The notes: generated by a model not told the origin, from the sequence alone. A stretch of 64,000 bases of DNA from Levilactobacillus andaensis (GCF_016861695.1 NZ_BOLP01000010.1:1-64000), one strand, 5' to 3'. Counted from the stretch's first letter, positions 17,180 to 27,594 are shown. Numbers and translations: made by a program.

Positions 17180-18658
17180 ATGAAAAAGAGATTGGTATTA
17201 TTCTTCGCGCTTGTGTTAGCGCTGGTCACCGGCTTTACCGCCATGACCGCCACGACGGCCAACGCCGCCACTGACACATCACTGTCGAAGGTTCAGAAGA
17301 AAGGGACGTTGGTCATGGGGACCTCGCCCGATTACCCCCCTTACGAATTCCAAGCGACGGTCCACGGCAAGACGAAGATCGTCGGCATGGACGTGGCCGT
17401 TGGGGAAAAAATCGCTAAGGACATGGGCGTTAAATTAGTCGTTAAATCCATGTCTTTTGATTCCCTGCTGGTTGCCCTGCAAACGGGTAAGGTCGACATG
17501 GTCATCTCCGGAATGAACCCAACGCCGGCCCGGAGAAAGAACGTTGATTTCACCCATACCTACTATCAAGGTGGGTACAGCATTGTCATCAACAAGAGTG
17601 ACAAGGGTATTTATAAGAACAAAGATTCCTTCGTGAACAAGACCATCGGGGCACAGACCGGGTCGACGATGTACAACGAATCCAAGAAACAGACGAGTGG
17701 CACAACCGTTAAGGGCATGACCTCCGTGTCCGACCTGATTCTGGCCCTCCAGAGTCACAAGATTCAAGGGGTCGCCATGGAAAAGCCTTCCGCCCAAGCC
17801 TACGTGGCCAACAATAAGGAATTGGCTGCCATCCCTAGTGACTTTAACCTGAGTGCTTCCGACACTAGTGCTTCTGTGGCCTTCAAGAAGGGTTCCACTG
17901 CTCTGGTTGCCGCAGCTAACAAGTCCGTTGACCAAATCAAAAAGCAAAACTTGGTCAACAAGACCTACCTCCCCGCTGCTGGGAAATACCTTAAGACCAA
18001 CACGGTCAACACCAGCATGTTCCACTACTGGAAAGCCTTCCTGACTGGGATTGAATACACGTTGATCATTACCGTTTGCTCCGTCTTCTTCGGGTTCATC
18101 ATCGGGGTCATCCTGGCCCTCGCGCGGATGGGCCAGGGCGGTGCCATCAAGACTGGTTTCCGTTGGTTAGCCACCGCCTACGTTGAATTTATCCGGGGCA
18201 CGCCAATGATGGTTCAAGTCATGTTCGTCTACTTCGGTTTAGGCTTGATCGTCAACCTCCCCGCATTAACATCCGGGATCATTGCGATTTCGCTGAACTC
18301 TGGGGCCTACGTTGCCGAATACATCCGTGGTGGGATCAACTCCGTGGATGATGGTCAAACAGAAGCTGCTAGAAGTTTGGGGATGTCCAGTGGGAAGACC
18401 ATGCGTTTCGTTGTTTTACCACAAGCCCTCAAGAACATCTGGCCATCACTTGGGAATGAATTTATTACCTTAATTAAGGACAGTTCCATCGTCTCCATCA
18501 TTGGGGTCTCCGAATTGATCTTCCAAAGCAACATCGTTCGTTCCGACACTTACCGAGGCGTGGCTCCTATCGCCGTCATCATGGTGCTCTACTTCATCTT
18601 GACGTTTACCGCTTCTCGGATCCTGAACTACTTCGAAAGGAGAATGCAACATGACTAA
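17180..18658 (+). CDS. amino acid ABC transporter, fused substrate-binding protein and permease
   Basis: Protein of 492 residues. There is an N-terminal signal sequence ([19 protein letters not shown], cleavage near ANA-AT, residue 30), then a type 3 extracellular solute-binding domain (about 35-270, DYPPYEF...[11 protein letters not shown]). A permease domain with about five membrane segments follows (280-492) and contains the EAA loop [20 protein letters not shown]. This architecture is that of GlnP-type uptake systems for Gln/Glu and related amino acids; the specificity is inferred. It overlaps the ATPase gene by 8 bp. Confidence 0.92.
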   Translation: MKKRLVLFFALVLALVTGFTAMTATTANAATDTSLSKVQKKGTLVMGTSPDYPPYEFQATVHGKTKIVGMDVAVGEKIAKDMGVKLVVKSMSFDSLLVALQTGKVDMVISGMNPTPARRKNVDFTHTYYQGGYSIVINKSDKGIYKNKDSFVNKTIGAQTGSTMYNESKKQTSGTTVKGMTSVSDLILALQSHKIQGVAMEKPSAQAYVANNKELAAIPSDFNLSASDTSASVAFKKGSTALVAAANKSVDQIKKQNLVNKTYLPAAGKYLKTNTVNTSMFHYWKAFLTGIEYTLIITVCSVFFGFIIGVILALARMGQGGAIKTGFRWLATAYVEFIRGTPMMVQVMFVYFGLGLIVNLPALTSGIIAISLNSGAYVAEYIRGGINSVDDGQTEAARSLGMSSGKTMRFVVLPQALKNIWPSLGNEFITLIKDSSIVSIIGVSELIFQSNIVRSDTYRGVAPIAVIMVLYFILTFTASRILNYFERRMQHD

Positions 18659-19391
18659 ACCAATCATCGAGGTTAAAAATCTCGCGAAAAGCTTCGGCAA
18701 AAATGAAGTGTTAAAAGATATCACCGAACAAGTCGACCCTGGGCAAGTCATCGTTGTCATTGGCCCTTCCGGTGGTGGGAAAAGTACATTCTTACGTTGC
18801 CTCAACCTCCTAGAAACCCCAACGAGCGGCGAGGTTGACTTTGACGGTGAAAATTTGACCACTCTAGACACTAAGCGGGTCAACGAACTTAGAGAAGAAA
18901 TGGGCATGGTGTTCCAAGGCTTCAACCTCTTCCCGAACATGACCGTGCTGGAAAACATCAAATTGGCGCCAATGAAGGTCAAGGGGATCGACGATGCAGC
19001 TGCTACTAAGCGGGCCCACGAACTCCTAAAGCAGGTCAACCTAGATGACCATGCCGACGCCTTCCCTAGCAGCCTCTCCGGTGGTCAAGCACAACGGGTC
19101 GCCATTGCCCGTGCCTTAGCAATGGATCCCAAGGTCATGCTGTTTGACGAACCCACTTCTGCTCTTGACCCCGAAATGGTCGGTGAAGTGCTGAACGTTA
19201 TGCAAGAACTGGCCAACCAAGGAATGACGATGGTCGTGGTCACTCATGAAATGGGCTTTGCCAAGTCCGTTGCTGACCGCGTCTGGTTCATGGCCGATGG
19301 TTACATTCAAGAAAACAATACACCCGAAGCCTTCTTCGGCAATCCCCAAACGGAACGGGCGCAAGACTTCCTTTCCAAGATTCTCATGTAA
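18651..19391 (+). CDS. amino acid ABC transporter ATP-binding protein
   Basis: Protein of 246 residues of the GlnQ type. Walker [10 protein letters not shown] (38-46), signature LSGGQ (142-146), Walker B VMLFDEP (162-168) and the switch histidine in VVTHEMG are all intact. It energises the fused binding protein-permease encoded just upstream, with which it is translationally coupled. A strong terminator follows. Confidence 0.95.
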   Translation: MTKPIIEVKNLAKSFGKNEVLKDITEQVDPGQVIVVIGPSGGGKSTFLRCLNLLETPTSGEVDFDGENLTTLDTKRVNELREEMGMVFQGFNLFPNMTVLENIKLAPMKVKGIDDAAATKRAHELLKQVNLDDHADAFPSSLSGGQAQRVAIARALAMDPKVMLFDEPTSALDPEMVGEVLNVMQELANQGMTMVVVTHEMGFAKSVADRVWFMADGYIQENNTPEAFFGNPQTERAQDFLSKILM

Positions 19392-19414
19392 CAACTGAAC
19401 TTAATCCCAATCTC

Positions 19415-19466
19415 AAAAGGCATCACCCGTGAGTCCTCAATTGGACCTGCTGGGTGATGCCTTTTT
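19415..19466. terminator. terminator shared by ABC transporter and LPQTG gene
   Basis: AAAAGGCATCACCC (19415-19428) pairs with GGGTGATGCCTTTTT (19452-19466). It is U-rich on the plus strand and serves the convergent surface-protein gene less well. Confidence 0.85.
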
Positions 19467-19487
19467 ATCATTCTCACTCAATTCGCT

Positions 19488-22400
19488 CTAATCACGACGG
19501 CGACGACCCCCTAGCACGGTCAGTAACCCTAATAAAGCACCTACGATTGACCAACTGGCTGTCGGTTTTTCGCCCGTCTGTGGCAAATCGGCCTGGCCGA
19601 CAAACTGGGGTGAAAGCTGTTTCCTCGTTGTTTGCACAACCGATGCCTTTAACTGAACAGCTTTATTCTCAGGTTGCGTTTCTTTTGCCGCCAAGTCCTT
19701 TGCGCTCGCCTGTCGTTTAGTCGACGGCTTCTTGCCGATGACGCGGTCTACCGCTACGTTCAGCGTTCCTGGTTGCCCGGACTTTTGGGCAGTCGCGGGC
19801 ACGGCAACATCCCCCGTTACCGTGTGAGTCTCACCGGTACGGTCGGGCGTGTTGGAACTGGCTGGCGCCACCGCACTATCCGCTGCGCTACCCGGCTGGA
19901 CCACCCCCGCTGGTGCCGAATCACCCGTTGCCGATGATGCTCCGCTTGTAGTGGCCGAGCTAGAAGCGGAATTTTCCGCTGTTGACGCTGCACTAGAAAC
20001 TGATGTTGGGGCAGTCGTTGCGGGACTAGCTACGGAACTTGGCTTTGTGGCTGTCGCTGAGTTTGAGGTTGTCGCAGCACTTGACGCTGGGGCTGACGAA
20101 CTCGTTGCAGTATTAGCCGCTGAACTCGGGTTTGTGGCCGTTGCTGAGCTTGAGGTTGCCGCAGCACTTGACGCTGGGGCTGACGAACTCGTTGCAGTAT
20201 TAGCCGCTGAACTTGGTTTTGTAGCTGTTGCTGAGCTTGTTACCGCCATGCTTGATGCTGGAAATGCAGCACTTGTCGCAGTACTAGTCGCTGAACTTGG
20301 CTTAGCTGTTGCTGATGAACTCGTTGCCACACTTGATGCTGAGCTTGTTGCTACTGCCTCACTAGACGCTGACGATGCGGTACTTGTTGCAGTGCTAGTC
20401 GCCGAACTCGGCTGAGTAGCGACTGATGAACTTGGCGCTGGCGCTGATGAACTCGTTGCCATACTAGTCGCTGAGCTTGGTTTTGTGGCTACTACTGAGC
20501 TTGAGCTCGCCACACTTGATGCTGGTGCCGCCGTACTCGTTGCCACACTTGACGCTGAGCTCTGATTAGTGACTGCTACCGAACTTGAGGTCGCCGTCAA
20601 ACCTGACGCTGGCGCTGCCGAACTCGTTGCCACACTTGACGATGAACTCGGATTAGTGGTTGCTACCGAATTTGAGGTTGCCGCCGTACTTGACGCTGGC
20701 GCCGCCGTACTCGTTGCCACGCTTGATGCCGAGCTCGGATTTGTGGCTGCTACCGAACTTGAGACCCCCGCCGCGCTTGACGCTGAACTTGGATTAGTGA
20801 CTGATGCAGAACTCGATGCCATTGGCCCATTAGCCATCGATGACTGGTTCGAAGCCGTTGACTGGGATGGTGTTGTCACTGGGGTGACCGGAACTGCCGT
20901 AATGGTTAACGCACCATTAACCAGGGTCACCGTATAGTTGGGATTAGCTCCTAAGACTACCGTAATAGGGTATGTCCCGGCCGTTTCTCCAGCCACCCGC
21001 TGGACCGTATAGTTTAGCGGCACGCCGTCAACTGGGAGACCGCTTACATTGACACTCGGGATTGGTTCCGTGGCCCCAGCCACCTTGGTCTCATTGCCAA
21101 CAGTAATCGTGACCGGCGCCGGAGCGACCTGTAAGCTTCCCTGGCCGCCCAATGTCCAGTCATAGATATTTGACTCGGGTAGGGCTTGCAAATGAGCGAT
21201 TCCAGCCGGCGTCAATGTTACTGGGTAGGTTCCCACTGAAGCCGCAGCGGTCGTGGTTAAATCACCCGGTTGTGGCGTATAGGTCTGACCGTCAGGCAAA
21301 ATAACCTGATAATCCGTCGGTACCAACGTTGGTTGTTGGCCGGTGTAAATGACTTGTGGCGCCCCAACCAGTTGATACGTTCCCGCCCGTTTCGTGACCG
21401 TCACTGTGATTGTGCTACTAGCATCCTGATAGCTATAGGTAATCGGATACGTCCCCACCACGGTCGAATCCACGGTTCCTGTCACCGTCACCGCACTCAG
21501 GGGCACTGACGAATGGTCGGGCGCAGTGGCACTGACAAAGTTATCCGCTGGTTGCCAAGCGCTTCCCGCCAGCAGCGTCGAATTGACGGCCTTGATTGCC
21601 GGATTGCTTAAATCTACCGTTGCCTGTCCAGCGTAGACTATTGCCCCATCAGCATTTACCAACGACCAACTGAAAGTAAAGTTCGACTGTCCCGAAGCTA
21701 CCGTGAACTGGCCATTCTGATACGTGGCATTAGTGACGCCTGAAACCGTCACATCGGCCGGCGTCAATTGTCCCAATTTCACAGTCAAGAGATCGGCCAA
21801 CGTTAACTCATGAGGATCGGCGAAGATCGTCACAAATTGATTCTGTGCTATCCCTGGCAGTGCCGGTCCGGTAATCTGAGCCAACTGGTTACTGCCAAAG
21901 ACATCGTGACCCAAGCTCTGTAAGGCATTATCCAAATTCAGCGTGGTCACGTGATTGCCGGCAAACGCCAAATCACCCAACGTCTGCACATTAGCTGGCA
22001 ACGTCAGTGTTCCTGTAATGCCGGCATACTCAAACGCCCCATCCCCGATTGCAGCCAGTTGCGTGGCCTGGCTCAAATCCAACGTGGTCAGCCCGCCATC
22101 GTAGGTAAAGGCATTGACGCCAATAGTTAACACGCCATTCCCTAAAGTGACCGCCTGTAGACTCTGATTGGAGAGAAAGGATTGGGCGCCAATCGCCTGC
22201 ACACTATCAGGCAAGACCAATGACTGCAGCGCCGTGTCATACATGAACGCTGAATCGCCAATCGTCACCAACTGACTAGCTGGCGCAAAATTTATGGTCG
22301 TCAACTGCTGGTCCGTCATAAACGCTCCCGTGCCAATGTCCTGGACCGTGGCCGGAATAGTCACCATCGTCAGGCCATCCCCGGCGAAGGCTTCATTGCC

Positions 22401-23417
22401 AATCGTCGTCAGGGAAGTTGCCGGTGTGAGGTCGACCGTGGTTAAATCAGGATTTTCTGAAAAGGCCCCCGTGCCCAAACTAACTAAATCTGCTGGCAAC
22501 TGGACGTTTGTGACCCCATTAACGTATTTAAAAGCCTCACTGCCGATTGTTGTCACGCTATTTGGCAACGTGATCTGTGTCAACCCGGTGCCAACAAACG
22601 CCTGGCTACCCACCGTTGTCAAAGCCTGATCAGCCGTAAAATCGGCCGTTTTTAAATTATCTAAGTAAGCAAACGCCGAATCGCCAATTGTTTGTAACCC
22701 ATTGTTAAAGACGACTCCCGTCAGTCCTGTTGTGAATCCCGTCTGCGCCGCGAATGCCCCGGCACCAATCGACGTGACTTGATAGGTCTTACCATTCGCC
22801 ACATACGTTGATGGCAGGCGCAGTGTTCCACTGACAGCCTGATTGACCCCCGTAATAGTCGCCGTTGTCGTCGCCTCGTCCGTCTGCCAGTTAAATACCG
22901 TATCGGTCGTTGCTGGCGCGGCTGATACTGGCGTTGCCGCCGACGTCACTGGCGATATTGCCGCTGAACTAGCGATGGATGATTGTCCGTTAGTGGCGGA
23001 TGACGCCCCAGTGACCGCAGCCTTCTGAGTACCTGCCACTGATGAAGACGTGGCATCAGCCGTGGATGCCACACTGGCAACAGAACTGACGGTACTAGCC
23101 GTCGAAGCCGCTGAATTGGCTGGTGTCGCCGCTTGACTAGCCGCAGACACCCCAGACGATGCCGCTACTAACTGACTCGCTTGTGCCGCAGACGTGGCCG
23201 TTGCCGCACTGGCTACCGTTATCCCGCTTGATGCTAGAGACGTTGTTGCTGTACTGCTAGCCGAACTCGTTGTACTCGCTGACGGAATCGTTGCGGCCTG
23301 TGCCCCCTCTATCGGCCCAGTAGCAAGCGCTCCAATCCCAATTGCCGCCGTGGCGAGCGCCAATGCCGCCCACTGCCGCTCATTTCTATGTGTACCGGTT
23401 GTCTTTTTTTTTCGCAT
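19488..23417 (-). CDS. LPQTG-anchored surface protein with BspA-like leucine-rich repeats
   Basis: The product has 1309 residues. It begins MRKKKTTG (ATG 23417, with GGGGGAG upstream); the frame extends 50 codons further without a ribosome binding site. A signal peptide ends near AQA (41). A Ser/Ala/Thr-rich segment (42-170) is followed by LRR_5/BspA-type repeats (about 185-520, recurring TIGxxAF), Ig-like/MBG-type beta domains (about 600-840), a long Ser/Ala/Thr stalk with 29-residue repeats (about 850-1190), and an LPQTG sortase signal with hydrophobic segment and RRRR tail. Probably an adhesin displayed on peptidoglycan; the ligand is unknown. The stalk may be glycosylated. Confidence 0.92.
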   Translation of the reverse strand: MRKKKTTGTHRNERQWAALALATAAIGIGALATGPIEGAQAATIPSASTTSSASSTATTSLASSGITVASAATATSAAQASQLVAASSGVSAASQAATPANSAASTASTVSSVASVASTADATSSSVAGTQKAAVTGASSATNGQSSIASSAAISPVTSAATPVSAAPATTDTVFNWQTDEATTTATITGVNQAVSGTLRLPSTYVANGKTYQVTSIGAGAFAAQTGFTTGLTGVVFNNGLQTIGDSAFAYLDNLKTADFTADQALTTVGSQAFVGTGLTQITLPNSVTTIGSEAFKYVNGVTNVQLPADLVSLGTGAFSENPDLTTVDLTPATSLTTIGNEAFAGDGLTMVTIPATVQDIGTGAFMTDQQLTTINFAPASQLVTIGDSAFMYDTALQSLVLPDSVQAIGAQSFLSNQSLQAVTLGNGVLTIGVNAFTYDGGLTTLDLSQATQLAAIGDGAFEYAGITGTLTLPANVQTLGDLAFAGNHVTTLNLDNALQSLGHDVFGSNQLAQITGPALPGIAQNQFVTIFADPHELTLADLLTVKLGQLTPADVTVSGVTNATYQNGQFTVASGQSNFTFSWSLVNADGAIVYAGQATVDLSNPAIKAVNSTLLAGSAWQPADNFVSATAPDHSSVPLSAVTVTGTVDSTVVGTYPITYSYQDASSTITVTVTKRAGTYQLVGAPQVIYTGQQPTLVPTDYQVILPDGQTYTPQPGDLTTTAAASVGTYPVTLTPAGIAHLQALPESNIYDWTLGGQGSLQVAPAPVTITVGNETKVAGATEPIPSVNVSGLPVDGVPLNYTVQRVAGETAGTYPITVVLGANPNYTVTLVNGALTITAVPVTPVTTPSQSTASNQSSMANGPMASSSASVTNPSSASSAAGVSSSVAATNPSSASSVATSTAAPASSTAATSNSVATTNPSSSSSVATSSAAPASGLTATSSSVAVTNQSSASSVATSTAAPASSVASSSSVVATKPSSATSMATSSSAPAPSSSVATQPSSATSTATSTASSASSEAVATSSASSVATSSSATAKPSSATSTATSAAFPASSMAVTSSATATKPSSAANTATSSSAPASSAAATSSSATATNPSSAANTATSSSAPASSAATTSNSATATKPSSVASPATTAPTSVSSAASTAENSASSSATTSGASSATGDSAPAGVVQPGSAADSAVAPASSNTPDRTGETHTVTGDVAVPATAQKSGQPGTLNVAVDRVIGKKPSTKRQASAKDLAAKETQPENKAVQLKASVVQTTRKQLSPQFVGQADLPQTGEKPTASWSIVGALLGLLTVLGGRRRRD
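19970..20840 (-). repeat. repetitive Ser/Ala/Thr stalk-coding region
   Basis: Degenerate repeats throughout. Two units are nearly identical at 87 bp spacing (starting about 20074 and 20161), each encoding 29 residues beginning PSSAANTATSSSAPASS. Copy number is likely to vary between strains. Confidence 0.8.
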
Positions 23418-23859
23418 AATCTCTGACTCCCCCTCAAATACTGCCACAAGAACTGTGCTTACCGCATGTAAATCACCATTCTTGTTTTGCACAACACACT
23501 GTTTTAATCGTGAAAAAAATTCAACCTTAGAACATTCACTTCGCACGTATTTTAGTCCCGTAGTCACCCAACACCACGAATTCCTAACTGGGGATTGGGA
23601 GTTAGGCCCTTAACATTACCATCGGGAATCAACCTTGAAACAAGACCATCATTGGTAGTTGCACGCCATGAACCCCCTTGAACAACGCCAAAAAGGGACC
23701 CCTGGTTAGCAACCAGCGATCCCCGTTCCAATTTTCAGTTTACAAGACTAAACGTCAAAGTTTCTTAAGCAGCGATTCTATTTAGCCCGACAACCATCTT
23801 GACCCTGAGTAGATACAAAAATGACATTCAACATTCACTGCCAACAATCGTCCTACCGT
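23418..23859. other. intergenic region upstream of surface-protein gene
   Basis: Contains the terminator at 23691-23725 and presumably the surface-protein promoter, for which I find no good -35/-10 pair. No reading frame is supported. Confidence 0.5.
23691..23725 (-). terminator. terminator downstream of membrane protein gene
   Basis: Minus strand stem CGCTGGTT/AACCAG extended by GGG/CCC, followed by TTTTT. It sits about 135 bp after the stop at 23860, leaving a long 3' untranslated region. Confidence 0.7.
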
Positions 23860-24681
23860 TTAGCTTTTCCGAAATGTTCGGTGGCCCAGTAAGACAACCA
23901 GACCGATGATAAACTCAGCCGCACCGGCAAAGATGACAACGCCCAAACCGCTACGGATCACCGATGTCACGAGACTCGTAAGCTTGGTGGTCGTGGCCGT
24001 CACCACGGCCGGGGCCACCAAGAAACCGACAACCCCAACGATGGCGGCCATGATACCGCCCAGCGTCAGTCCTGGTCCTAAGCTCCCAAAGAAGTGGTGC
24101 ACCCCAAAGGCATAGATGGTGGTGACCACCAGCAGGAGCAGCGTTGCCACCAGCAGCCAAAAATCAAGCCGCTGGGCGCGTTGAATCTTCCAGCCGACTG
24201 TCTGCATGGTCGGCGTCTGAAAGGCCGCTACCGCCCTTTTTTCGGCCTGATTAGCGACCTTGCCTACCAGCGTGGCACTAGCCGTTATACCTAACGTCTG
24301 TGCCTGGGTCGTAATGGCGCTCGACAGGGCCGAACTATCCGGCGTCGTCGTGCTTTGTCCATATAATTGCGCGATCCCCTGTTCCAGGTAAGGCTGGATG
24401 ACCGCTGCCGTGACCGGATCACCAGACACACCTAAATCATCCAGGTCACTGTTCACATTGGCCATGACCTTTTCCCCCGTTGTGGAGCGAGAAACAACAC
24501 CAGCAACATAGTTAGGGTTAAAAAGCGTCAGTCGTAGGCCAACTGCCACCGTCAGCAACAAGACCAGAAAAGCGGCCCACCGACCTAAAGCCGGCCGCCG
24601 TTGATAATTGGTTGGGCGCGGCTGCTGTGGTTCTTCAGGTTCCGCTGAATGGTACCGTTCCATTCGACTAGTCGTACGCAC
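23860..24681 (-). CDS. predicted membrane protein of unknown function
   Basis: Protein of 273 residues that I do not recognise. It has an N-terminal cytoplasmic Pro/Glu/Arg-rich stretch, a membrane segment (about 35-52), an extracytoplasmic domain of about 110 residues, then three hydrophobic segments near residues 175-265 and a short basic end. The GTG start at 24681 has GGAGG 7 nt upstream; the ATG eight codons earlier lies before that Shine-Dalgarno. Monocistronic. Confidence 0.7.
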   Translation of the reverse strand: MRTTSRMERYHSAEPEEPQQPRPTNYQRRPALGRWAAFLVLLLTVAVGLRLTLFNPNYVAGVVSRSTTGEKVMANVNSDLDDLGVSGDPVTAAVIQPYLEQGIAQLYGQSTTTPDSSALSSAITTQAQTLGITASATLVGKVANQAEKRAVAAFQTPTMQTVGWKIQRAQRLDFWLLVATLLLLVVTTIYAFGVHHFFGSLGPGLTLGGIMAAIVGVVGFLVAPAVVTATTTKLTSLVTSVIRSGLGVVIFAGAAEFIIGLVVLLGHRTFRKS

Positions 24682-25015
24682 AAAACCACCTCCGTTACCC
24701 GTCATCCGCGACTACTCAGCTTTTATCGGTCAACTAGCCCCATCCGACGTCTATTATTGTTTTTTATTTTAGCACATCTAAAAACCAGATGGGTTAAGCC
24801 CAGCTTAAGTTAATGGTCTAGGTCAAAAATCGAAAGATAAAATAGACTACGCTGACTATGCTCCGCCTGCCTAAAATCTACAGACCAACGTCTAATTTTA
24901 CCAAATTGAAACATAACTTAGTCACTTTTCAACTAAGCCAGCCCACAATCATTGTAAACGAAAAGAAGGCTCCGAAATCCCAATTGACCTCGTGAACCTT
25001 CTCATTTAAGCAAAC
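24682..25015. other. intergenic region
   Basis: Holds the ccpA terminator at its right end and, on the minus strand near 24765, an extended -10-like TGCTAAAAT that may serve the membrane protein gene. Nothing else was recognised. Confidence 0.4.
24960..25003 (-). terminator. terminator of ccpA
   Basis: Minus strand AGAAGGTTC/GAGCCTTCT stem followed by TTTTC. Confidence 0.6.
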
Positions 25016-26017
25016 TTATTTCGTTGAACTCCGCTTCATCAACCCGTAAGGCAAGATCACGGTGTTTTCATCAACGGTTTCATTGTTCATCAGCTTGGTG
25101 AGCAACCGCATGGCCACGGCACCAATATCGTACAGTGGTTGGGTGATCGAACTCATCTTTGGCCGTACCAATTCGGTCAGCTTCGTGTCGTTGCTGGTAA
25201 TCACTTCGAATTCACCAGGAACGTCGACACCGGCATCGGTCAACCCGTTCATGACACCGGCGGCCAATTCATCGTCACCAACGAAGGCAGCCGTTGCGCC
25301 AGCAGCCGTTAAAGCTGGTTCGAGTGATTGACCAGCCTTGTAAGTGTAATCCGTTTCAAAGACTAACTTGTCATCGTAACTGATACCAGCGTCTTTCAAG
25401 GCTTTCTTGTACCCTTTCAACCGGTAATCATGGTTGATGGCTTGGTCCATTGAGCCGGAAACAAAAGCAATCTTCTGGTTACCATGGTCGATCAAGTTCT
25501 TCACCGCTTCAGCAACGGCAGCAACGTAATCGATGTTGACGCTCGGTTGGGCCTTTTCAGCATCAACTGAACCTGCTAAGACAACTGGGGCCTTAGAACG
25601 CTTGAATTCTTCACGTAACTCGTCAGTGACTTGGTTCCCCATGAAAATGATACCATCAACTTGCTTGGCCATTAAGGTGTTCAATACTTGAACTTCCTTG
25701 CCCCCGTTTTCATCGGAGTTGGTCAGGATGATGTTGTACTTATACATCATGGCGATATCATCGATCCCCCGTGCTAATGAGGAGAAGTAAGCGTTCGTAA
25801 CATCGGGGATGATAACCCCAACCGTCGTGGTCTTCTTACTTGCTAACCCCCGTGCAACGGCGTTTGGTCGGTAATCTAACCGGTCAATGACCTCTAAAAC
25901 TTTCTTACGTGTCGCTGGTTTTACGTTTGGATTCCCGTTAACCACCCGAGAAACGGTGGCCATCGAGACCGCCGCCTCACGCGCCACATCATAAATCGTT
26001 ACTGTTTGTTTTTCCAT
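25016..26017 (-). CDS. ccpA: catabolite control protein A
   Basis: LacI/GalR regulator of 333 residues. The N-terminal helix-turn-helix is VTIYDVAREAAVSMATVSRV, with a hinge helix (RPNAVARGLASKK) and a periplasmic-binding-like effector domain (about 60-330) that binds HPr-Ser-P. It is the master carbon catabolite regulator, acting at cre sites. The start at 26017 has GAAAGGG upstream; 13 further in-frame codons are unsupported. A cre site lies just upstream of its own -35, suggesting autoregulation. It is divergent from pepQ. Confidence 0.96.
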   Translation of the reverse strand: MEKQTVTIYDVAREAAVSMATVSRVVNGNPNVKPATRKKVLEVIDRLDYRPNAVARGLASKKTTTVGVIIPDVTNAYFSSLARGIDDIAMMYKYNIILTNSDENGGKEVQVLNTLMAKQVDGIIFMGNQVTDELREEFKRSKAPVVLAGSVDAEKAQPSVNIDYVAAVAEAVKNLIDHGNQKIAFVSGSMDQAINHDYRLKGYKKALKDAGISYDDKLVFETDYTYKAGQSLEPALTAAGATAAFVGDDELAAGVMNGLTDAGVDVPGEFEVITSNDTKLTELVRPKMSSITQPLYDIGAVAMRLLTKLMNNETVDENTVILPYGLMKRSSTK

Positions 26018-26077
26018 AGCGATAGCCCTTTCTTCCTTGTTTTGGTTTGTTTTCATTCGTTTTCAAGCAACTTGACC

Positions 26078-26106
26078 AGTATACAGAAAGTCAATCATTC
26101 GCGCAA
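26078..26106 (-). promoter_or_regulatory. ccpA promoter
   Basis: Minus strand -35 TTGCGC (26101-26106), 17 bp spacer, -10 TATACT (26078-26083). Confidence 0.65.
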
Positions 26107-26109
26107 CAT

Positions 26110-26123
26110 TGAAAACGCTTTCA
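26110..26123. promoter_or_regulatory. cre site (CcpA operator) at ccpA promoter
   Basis: TGAAAACGCTTTCA, a near-palindromic match to the cre consensus TGWAARCGYTWNCW, ending 3 bp upstream of the ccpA -35. Confidence 0.85.
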
Positions 26124-26447
26124 AGTCAAAGAATACCGTAATTTCATTTAATTTTCAAGGCACATCTCTCTATAGAGGAGAATTTTCGAGGTTGATATGA
26201 TTTACTATAAGTCTCGTTAACGGCGTTGTTAAGCTGTTTACAGAAACATTTTCTACTTAGCGCGTGATAAAAAAATTTATCCGGACGTCTTGAATTTTTT
26301 TGACGTGAACATCTCATTCACCAGTCACGATTGATATTTTCTATAATGATTTCACAATTTGCGCCTTCTCCCTAACTAAATCATCTGGCGACTAAAACGG
26401 CCATGAACTTATGCTATAATAAACTCATCTTTTGAAGGGGTGATTGA
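26124..26447. other. intergenic region between ccpA and pepQ
   Basis: AT-rich divergent region. The pepQ side carries TGCTATAAT (26412-26420), an extended -10 element 28 bp upstream of the ATG. A second TATAAT-like box lies near 26341. No gene is visible. Confidence 0.5.
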
Positions 26448-27545
26448 ATGACTAAACTTGAACAAATCCAGCAATGGACCGCAGAACAACACGCTAGCAT
26501 GACGTACCTGAGTAATCCCAAAACTATCCAGTATCTCACTGGTTTTGGTAGCGACCCCATCGAACGGGTCCTTGCCCTAGTTGTTTTCCCAGACCAAGAT
26601 CCATTTATCTTCGCACCAGCCTTAGAGGTTGAAGTCATCAAGTCAACTGGCTGGAAATTCCCAGTTATCGGCTACTTGGACCACGAAAACCCATGGGCCA
26701 TGATTGCCGACCAAGTCAAGCAACGTCACGTCAATCCCGACCACGTCGCACTGGAAAAGGGTCAACTCCCAGTTGCGCGGATGGAAGCCTTGGCTGCCCA
26801 ATTCAGCAACCCCCACTTCGACTTAGACATCACGAGTTTCATCGAACGGATGCGTCTGATCAAGTCCGCCGAAGAAATTAAGAAGCTAGAAATCGCCGGT
26901 AAATGGGACGACTTCGCCTTTGAACATGGTTTCGCAACCGTTAAAGCCGGCAAGACGGAACAATCTGCCGTGGCCGAATTACAGTACGCTCTGATGAAGG
27001 AAGGCATTATGGAAATGTCCTTCGGGAGTCTGGTTCAAGCCGGCGCGCACGCCGCCGAACCACACGGTGCCACGAACGATACCAAATTTGAAAACAACGA
27101 ACTGGTCTTATTTGACCTCGGAACCGTCTATGACGGCTACATTTCCGATGCTTCCCGGACGGTTGCCTTAGGAACCCCAACGGCGAAGGAAAAGGAAATC
27201 TACGATGTTTGTTTGGAAGCGCAATTGACTGCTCAGACTGCCGTTAAGCCTGGGATGACCGCTGCTGAACTGGACAAGATTGCCCGGGACATCATCACCA
27301 AGGCCGGCTACGGCGAATACTTCATTCACCGTCTCGGCCATGGGATGGGCATGAGTGACCATGAATTCCCATCCATCATGGAAGGCAACGACCTGGTTCT
27401 CGAACCCGGCATGTGCTTCTCCATCGAACCTGGGATCTACATTCCAGGCGTCGCCGGTGTCCGGATCGAAGACTGTGTTCACGTGACGGCCGATGGCAGC
27501 TTGCCATTCACGCACACGTCTAAGGAACTCACTTACGTTGGCTAA
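26448..27545 (+). CDS. pepQ: Xaa-Pro dipeptidase
   Basis: Cytoplasmic M24 metallopeptidase of 365 residues that hydrolyses Xaa-Pro dipeptides. The metal ligands are Asp223 and Asp234 (LFDLGTVYDGYISDASRT), His298 (HRLGHGMG), Glu327 (SIEPG) and Glu341 (RIED). An N-terminal creatinase-like domain covers residues 1-130. The start has AAGGGG upstream. Divergence from ccpA is a conserved arrangement in lactobacilli. A strong terminator follows. Confidence 0.96.
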   Translation: MTKLEQIQQWTAEQHASMTYLSNPKTIQYLTGFGSDPIERVLALVVFPDQDPFIFAPALEVEVIKSTGWKFPVIGYLDHENPWAMIADQVKQRHVNPDHVALEKGQLPVARMEALAAQFSNPHFDLDITSFIERMRLIKSAEEIKKLEIAGKWDDFAFEHGFATVKAGKTEQSAVAELQYALMKEGIMEMSFGSLVQAGAHAAEPHGATNDTKFENNELVLFDLGTVYDGYISDASRTVALGTPTAKEKEIYDVCLEAQLTAQTAVKPGMTAAELDKIARDIITKAGYGEYFIHRLGHGMGMSDHEFPSIMEGNDLVLEPGMCFSIEPGIYIPGVAGVRIEDCVHVTADGSLPFTHTSKELTYVG

Positions 27546-27560
27546 ATAGATCCTGCTTCG

Positions 27561-27594
27561 ATAGTCCTTGCCAGGTTGGCAAGGACTATTTTTG
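27561..27594 (+). terminator. terminator of pepQ
   Basis: AGTCCTTGCCA/TTGGCAAGGACT stem followed by ATTTTT. Confidence 0.9.

Noticed and set aside
19849-20937. Plus-strand Ala/Val/Leu/Glu-rich frames opposite the surface-protein stalk
   Set aside because: Antisense mirrors of the Ser/Ala-coding repeats; their regularity follows from the repeat on the other strand.
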